Of a stretch of DNA of 64,000 bases, positions 61,543-64,000 are shown piece after piece. This DNA is from PALSA-1296 sp037143335 (GTDB taxonomy: Bacteria; Bacteroidota; Ignavibacteria; Palsa-1295). Within the stretch, counting starts at the first letter, position 1; each line of letters starts with the position of its first letter. The position numbers were made by a program, and so were the translations under genes. The stretch is from positions 14,889 through 78,888 of the forward strand of contig JBAWZA010000016.1 of NCBI GenBank assembly GCA_037143335.1, given 5' to 3'. Below the pieces are notes generated by a model, which was given only the letters and a program-made list of their open reading frames with translations, had not been told where the DNA came from and did not search any database.

Positions 61543-63060
61543 ATGCGCAAAGAACTCGCTGCACTTTCGAAGGAGACCCTCATTTATGGAGGCTCGACCG
61601 TAGTTGTCCGGTTCTTAAATTTTTTACTGGTTCCGTTCTACGTGAATGTCCTTGCTACGACTGCTGAGTATGGTGTAGCTGGGTCCGTCTATGCGTGGAT
61701 CGCATTCTTGAATGTAATATACCCACTCGGACTTGAGGGTGCATTCTTCCGATACGCGTCTCGTGGTGACCATGAAGAAGTTGATCCTGCGAATGAACGG
61801 ACGCTCTTTAGCTCGTCATTTAATATCCTTATTATTTTCGGTCTTATCGTTTCGACAACGTTATTTTTTCTTGCTTCAACGGTTGCGCCAGTAATATTTC
61901 ACGATCCGCGTATTGACGGTGTGGCGCAGCTTCCCGCCTATATTCATATTATTCAGTACTCGGCGGCTATTCTGTTTTTTGACAGTCTTGCGGTTCTGCC
62001 ATTTGCGGCGTTGCGATTAGAGCGTAAGCCGAAAGTATTCGGCATGATCAAGATCATCAACGTCATTACCATGCTTGCGTTGAATTTCATTTTGATTCTC
62101 GGCTTTCATACAGGTGTCGAAGGCATATTCCTCGCCAATATGATTGCTTCTGGGCTTACTGTCGTAATCTTACTACCAACATTTTTGAAGAAGTGGACAC
62201 TCACTATCGAACGCACCACCGTTAGGTTGATGCTTCCATTCGGACTTACGAATGTGCCAGCATACCTCGGCGCGATGATGGTCCAGGTGATTGATAGACC
62301 GATTGTACAGGCATATCTTGGACTTGGGGCGGTGGGAGTATATCAAGCCAATTATCGAATGGGATTTATCATGATGGTGTTCGTGAGTTTGTTCGAATAC
62401 GCATGGCGACCGTTTTTTATGAGACAGCATAAGACGGATGCAATTAAAGCAGCACTATTGTTTGCCGATGTATTTACGTACTTCATGATATTATCGTTGG
62501 TAGGATTTCTCTTACTGGCATTCTTCTTACCGTATCTACTGACAACTCCGATCTTCGGCAGACAACTTTTGCCAACTCGCTATTCCGGTGGGATAAATAT
62601 TATTCCTGTTGTTTTATTTGCCTATATTTTTCAAGGCATGTACACCAATTTTATTGCTGGCATTTATATCAGAGAAAAAAATAAATCGTTACCACTGATT
62701 ACTGGTATCGGAGCGTGTGTCAATGTTGTCAGTAATATCATTTTAATCCCGATGATGGGTATTATGGGAGCGGCAATCGCTACGTTGCTTGCCTATTTTG
62801 TGATGGCAGTTGCGATCTACCGAGTTGCACAAAATGTGTACTTTGTGGATTATGATTGGCAAACAATTACGAAGGTGTTTGTCATTGTAGGAATGAGTTA
62901 TGGGATTGACAGGATTTTAGTTGCTGGCGATGTCATTCACGATATGCCACTCCTACTTGTTCGGATACTTCTGTCCGTTGCGGCAATCGCATCACTCTTT
63001 ATTTTTGGAATAATTACCAAAGAGCAGAGAAATTCTCTGAGGAGTTTGGTTAGCAGGTAG
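61543..63060 (+). CDS. Polysaccharide flippase, MATE/Wzx superfamily
   Basis: A 505-residue inner-membrane transporter of the MOP superfamily, likely moving lipid-linked oligosaccharides across the membrane. ATG 61543 gives the usual start MRKELAALSKETLIYGGSTV; the frame is open to 61441 through the repeat, which is not coding-like. About 12-14 helices are visible, including VVVRFLNFLLVPFYVNVL, YGVAGSVYAWIAFLNVIYPLGLEGAFFRYASR (the family's early signature), IVSTTLFFLASTVAPVIF and AFFLPYLLTTPIFG. A C-terminal helix pair ends SLRSLVSR. No glycosyltransferases adjoin, so the glycan is unknown. Substrate could be O-antigen, capsule or teichuronic-type units. Confidence 0.92.
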   Translation: MRKELAALSKETLIYGGSTVVVRFLNFLLVPFYVNVLATTAEYGVAGSVYAWIAFLNVIYPLGLEGAFFRYASRGDHEEVDPANERTLFSSSFNILIIFGLIVSTTLFFLASTVAPVIFHDPRIDGVAQLPAYIHIIQYSAAILFFDSLAVLPFAALRLERKPKVFGMIKIINVITMLALNFILILGFHTGVEGIFLANMIASGLTVVILLPTFLKKWTLTIERTTVRLMLPFGLTNVPAYLGAMMVQVIDRPIVQAYLGLGAVGVYQANYRMGFIMMVFVSLFEYAWRPFFMRQHKTDAIKAALLFADVFTYFMILSLVGFLLLAFFLPYLLTTPIFGRQLLPTRYSGGINIIPVVLFAYIFQGMYTNFIAGIYIREKNKSLPLITGIGACVNVVSNIILIPMMGIMGAAIATLLAYFVMAVAIYRVAQNVYFVDYDWQTITKVFVIVGMSYGIDRILVAGDVIHDMPLLLVRILLSVAAIASLFIFGIITKEQRNSLRSLVSR

Positions 63061-63070
63061 GTGTAAAACC

Positions 63071-63298
63071 TTAGAAACGAATCTTGTAGCTCTTCGTCTT
63101 GCCTGTGATAGTCGTCCAACTCGGTTGCTCGGAGGCAAGGAGGGAAATCTTATCAAGAACCACTTCACGCGCAAGTTTATCGGCATGAGTAGATTTCAGC
63201 ATATCAACGCATAACTCTGGTCCGGAGTGCGATGGCTTTGCTGGCCTATCGAGAATATTCTCAGCTTTATAAAGAGAAAAGTCGTTATAATAAAACAT
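63071..63298 (-). CDS. Small protein of unknown function (75 aa)
   Basis: A 75-residue frame from ATG 63298. It has mixed alpha/beta character, with EVVLDKISLLASEQPSWTTI and a basic end TGKTKSYKIRF. No signal peptide, membrane segment or known domain. It converges on the flippase gene, ten bases from its stop. It is probably a real small cytosolic protein given clean codons and the tight spacing, but I cannot name it. Confidence 0.45.
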   Translation of the reverse strand: MFYYNDFSLYKAENILDRPAKPSHSGPELCVDMLKSTHADKLAREVVLDKISLLASEQPSWTTITGKTKSYKIRF

Positions 63299-63621
63299 GT
63301 TCTAATGCTACGGAGCGAGTGATATCATAGGTTCCGCAGTCTAGATGTAACCTCCCAAGCCTCTCGAAGCTTCATGCAAAAATAACTGCCTCAAGACACC
63401 CTTTTTTTGAGCTTTTGAATTAAACCTTTCGACCAATCTGGTCTCTAAACGGCATAATTTGTACCCGGAGCATCCGGGCAATGATTCTTTCGGGGGAAAG
63501 AATTCGAGGGCGGTGAGGGGGAATGGATCCACTGGAGCATTCTCACAATCCGCCCTTGAGATTTTTTAAACGTATATTTGTACTCAGAAAGGAACTCACA
63601 GTATGAGTAAGCGGGACATAA
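63299..63621. other. Gap with candidate promoter and 17-codon frame start
   Basis: A 323-base gap. A minus-strand open frame (63341-63532) has no domain and low-complexity residues, so I leave it out. On the + strand, TATATTTG (63573-63580) matches the -7 consensus, AAAGGAA (63588-63594) is a good Shine-Dalgarno and ATG 63603 starts a frame of only 17 codons that stops at 63656. See findings. Confidence 0.4.
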
Positions 63622-64000
63622 TCATATCACATCCGCTATGCTCGCCGCTAATCTGAACGAGAGTTCGCTCATGCCGTCGTGATTTTTAGAAACGAGGATT
63701 GACAGCGTCGCATTTGTATAATCTCCGCTACTGAACCCTGAGTATTTCACTTCGTGGTACGCGGCTACTTTGTAACGCAGAAGAAATTGCAGGATTGAAT
63801 TAGTGCTACCTTCCGGAATCGGTGACGTGAGAATACGAAGAATGTAGTGGTCATCATCGAAGGAATCGCCACTCGGGCATCCGCACGGAGTTTCCACTTC
63901 GGGGGCGGTTTGAGTCCGCGCTTCGGCTACTGGCAACGAGCCCAACGGAAGTGTTGGGAAGATAGATGTGAGTGATGGAACAACAGTCCACGGATCCCCA
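63622..64000 (-). CDS. Partial protein of unknown function, open at window edge
   Basis: The frame ends with TGA at 63624-63622 and is open to the right window edge, so the true start lies beyond 64000. A TTG at 63945 is an in-frame start, but the reading continues upstream as GDPWTVVPSLTSIFPTLP without a stop. The visible ~125 residues include TPCGCPSGDSFDDDHYILRI, then an alpha/beta-like stretch ILQFLLRYKVAAYHEVKYSG, NATLSILVSKNHDG and ELSFRLAASIADVI. No family is recognised. The CGC motif could bind metal or form a disulfide. Confidence 0.5.
   Translation of the reverse strand, partial: GDPWTVVPSLTSIFPTLPLGSLPVAEARTQTAPEVETPCGCPSGDSFDDDHYILRILTSPIPEGSTNSILQFLLRYKVAAYHEVKYSGFSSGDYTNATLSILVSKNHDGMSELSFRLAASIADVI

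Noticed and set aside
63341..63532. 63-residue minus-strand frame in the gap after 63298
   Set aside because: No start context or domain; translation looks random.

Overview
This window looks like chromosomal DNA of a Gram-negative bacterium from the Bacteroidota/Chlorobiota (FCB) side of the tree. A Kapabacteria- or Ignavibacteria-like lineage is my best guess, but it is inference. Evidence: seven secreted proteins end in type IX secretion (T9SS) C-terminal sorting domains; LpxC and FabZ are fused in one polypeptide, as in Bacteroidota/Chlorobiota; lipid A genes, a TonB-dependent receptor and many lipoproteins indicate an outer membrane; and several 5' regions carry the Bacteroidota-type -7 element TAnnTTTG. 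I see no rRNA, tRNA, CRISPR array, prophage or complete transposon.

Layout. 1-7.4 kb: an orphan multi-pass membrane protein, a lipoprotein and a divergent sigma factor, then a very AT-rich segment (about 2.4-4.96 kb) with a glycine-zipper lipoprotein, a small membrane protein and a di-haem cytochrome c peroxidase; then rpoN and a bacilliredoxin. 7.5-10 kb: a 35-codon membrane miniprotein, a NamZ-type muramidase and a glycine-rich RRM protein. 10-19 kb: a secretome block with four BNR/T9SS proteins. Two of these are tandem paralogues flanking a Cys-rich secreted protein, followed by a 104-bp inverted-repeat element. 19-30 kb: a fused two-domain oxidoreductase, catalase, a Rieske protein, cysS, two Skp/OmpH chaperones, lpxD, enoyl-CoA hydratase and dprA. 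30-38 kb: a giant T9SS protein, a DUF2911-TPR protein, and a TetR/TonB-receptor pair sharing a probable operator. 38-44 kb: lpxA, a DUF2442 gene next to a DUF4160 gene broken by an in-frame TAG, lpxC/fabZ, and an envelope cluster of two TPR lipoproteins around a beta-barrel protein. 44-48 kb: a PTPS-related membrane protein, a LivJ-like binding protein, and folE overlapping a eukaryotic-type PTPS gene. 48-64 kb: a 2387-residue T9SS protein with a 12-unit repeat array, a sorbosone-dehydrogenase-like T9SS protein, paired lipoproteins, prfA, DUF92, a polysaccharide flippase and a partial unknown gene.

How it fits together. Much of the window serves the cell envelope: lipid A synthesis (lpxA, lpxC/fabZ, lpxD), outer-membrane protein chaperoning (two Skp-like proteins), TPR lipoproteins, TonB-dependent uptake, and secretion of large surface proteins. 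The two giant surface proteins (30287 and 48528) have similar promoter-like elements and unusually long leaders, which suggests shared control.

The observations most worth a second look are: in-frame insertion of one ~40-residue repeat family into two unrelated domains of the 2387-residue protein; a 17-bp palindrome before tetR and over the start of its neighbour; the amber-interrupted DUF4160 gene; a 254-bp identical tract between the tandem BNR/T9SS paralogues; a heptamer repeat inside the linker of a fused enzyme; and the folE-PTPS pair. I found no single, clear-cut new defence or metabolic system.
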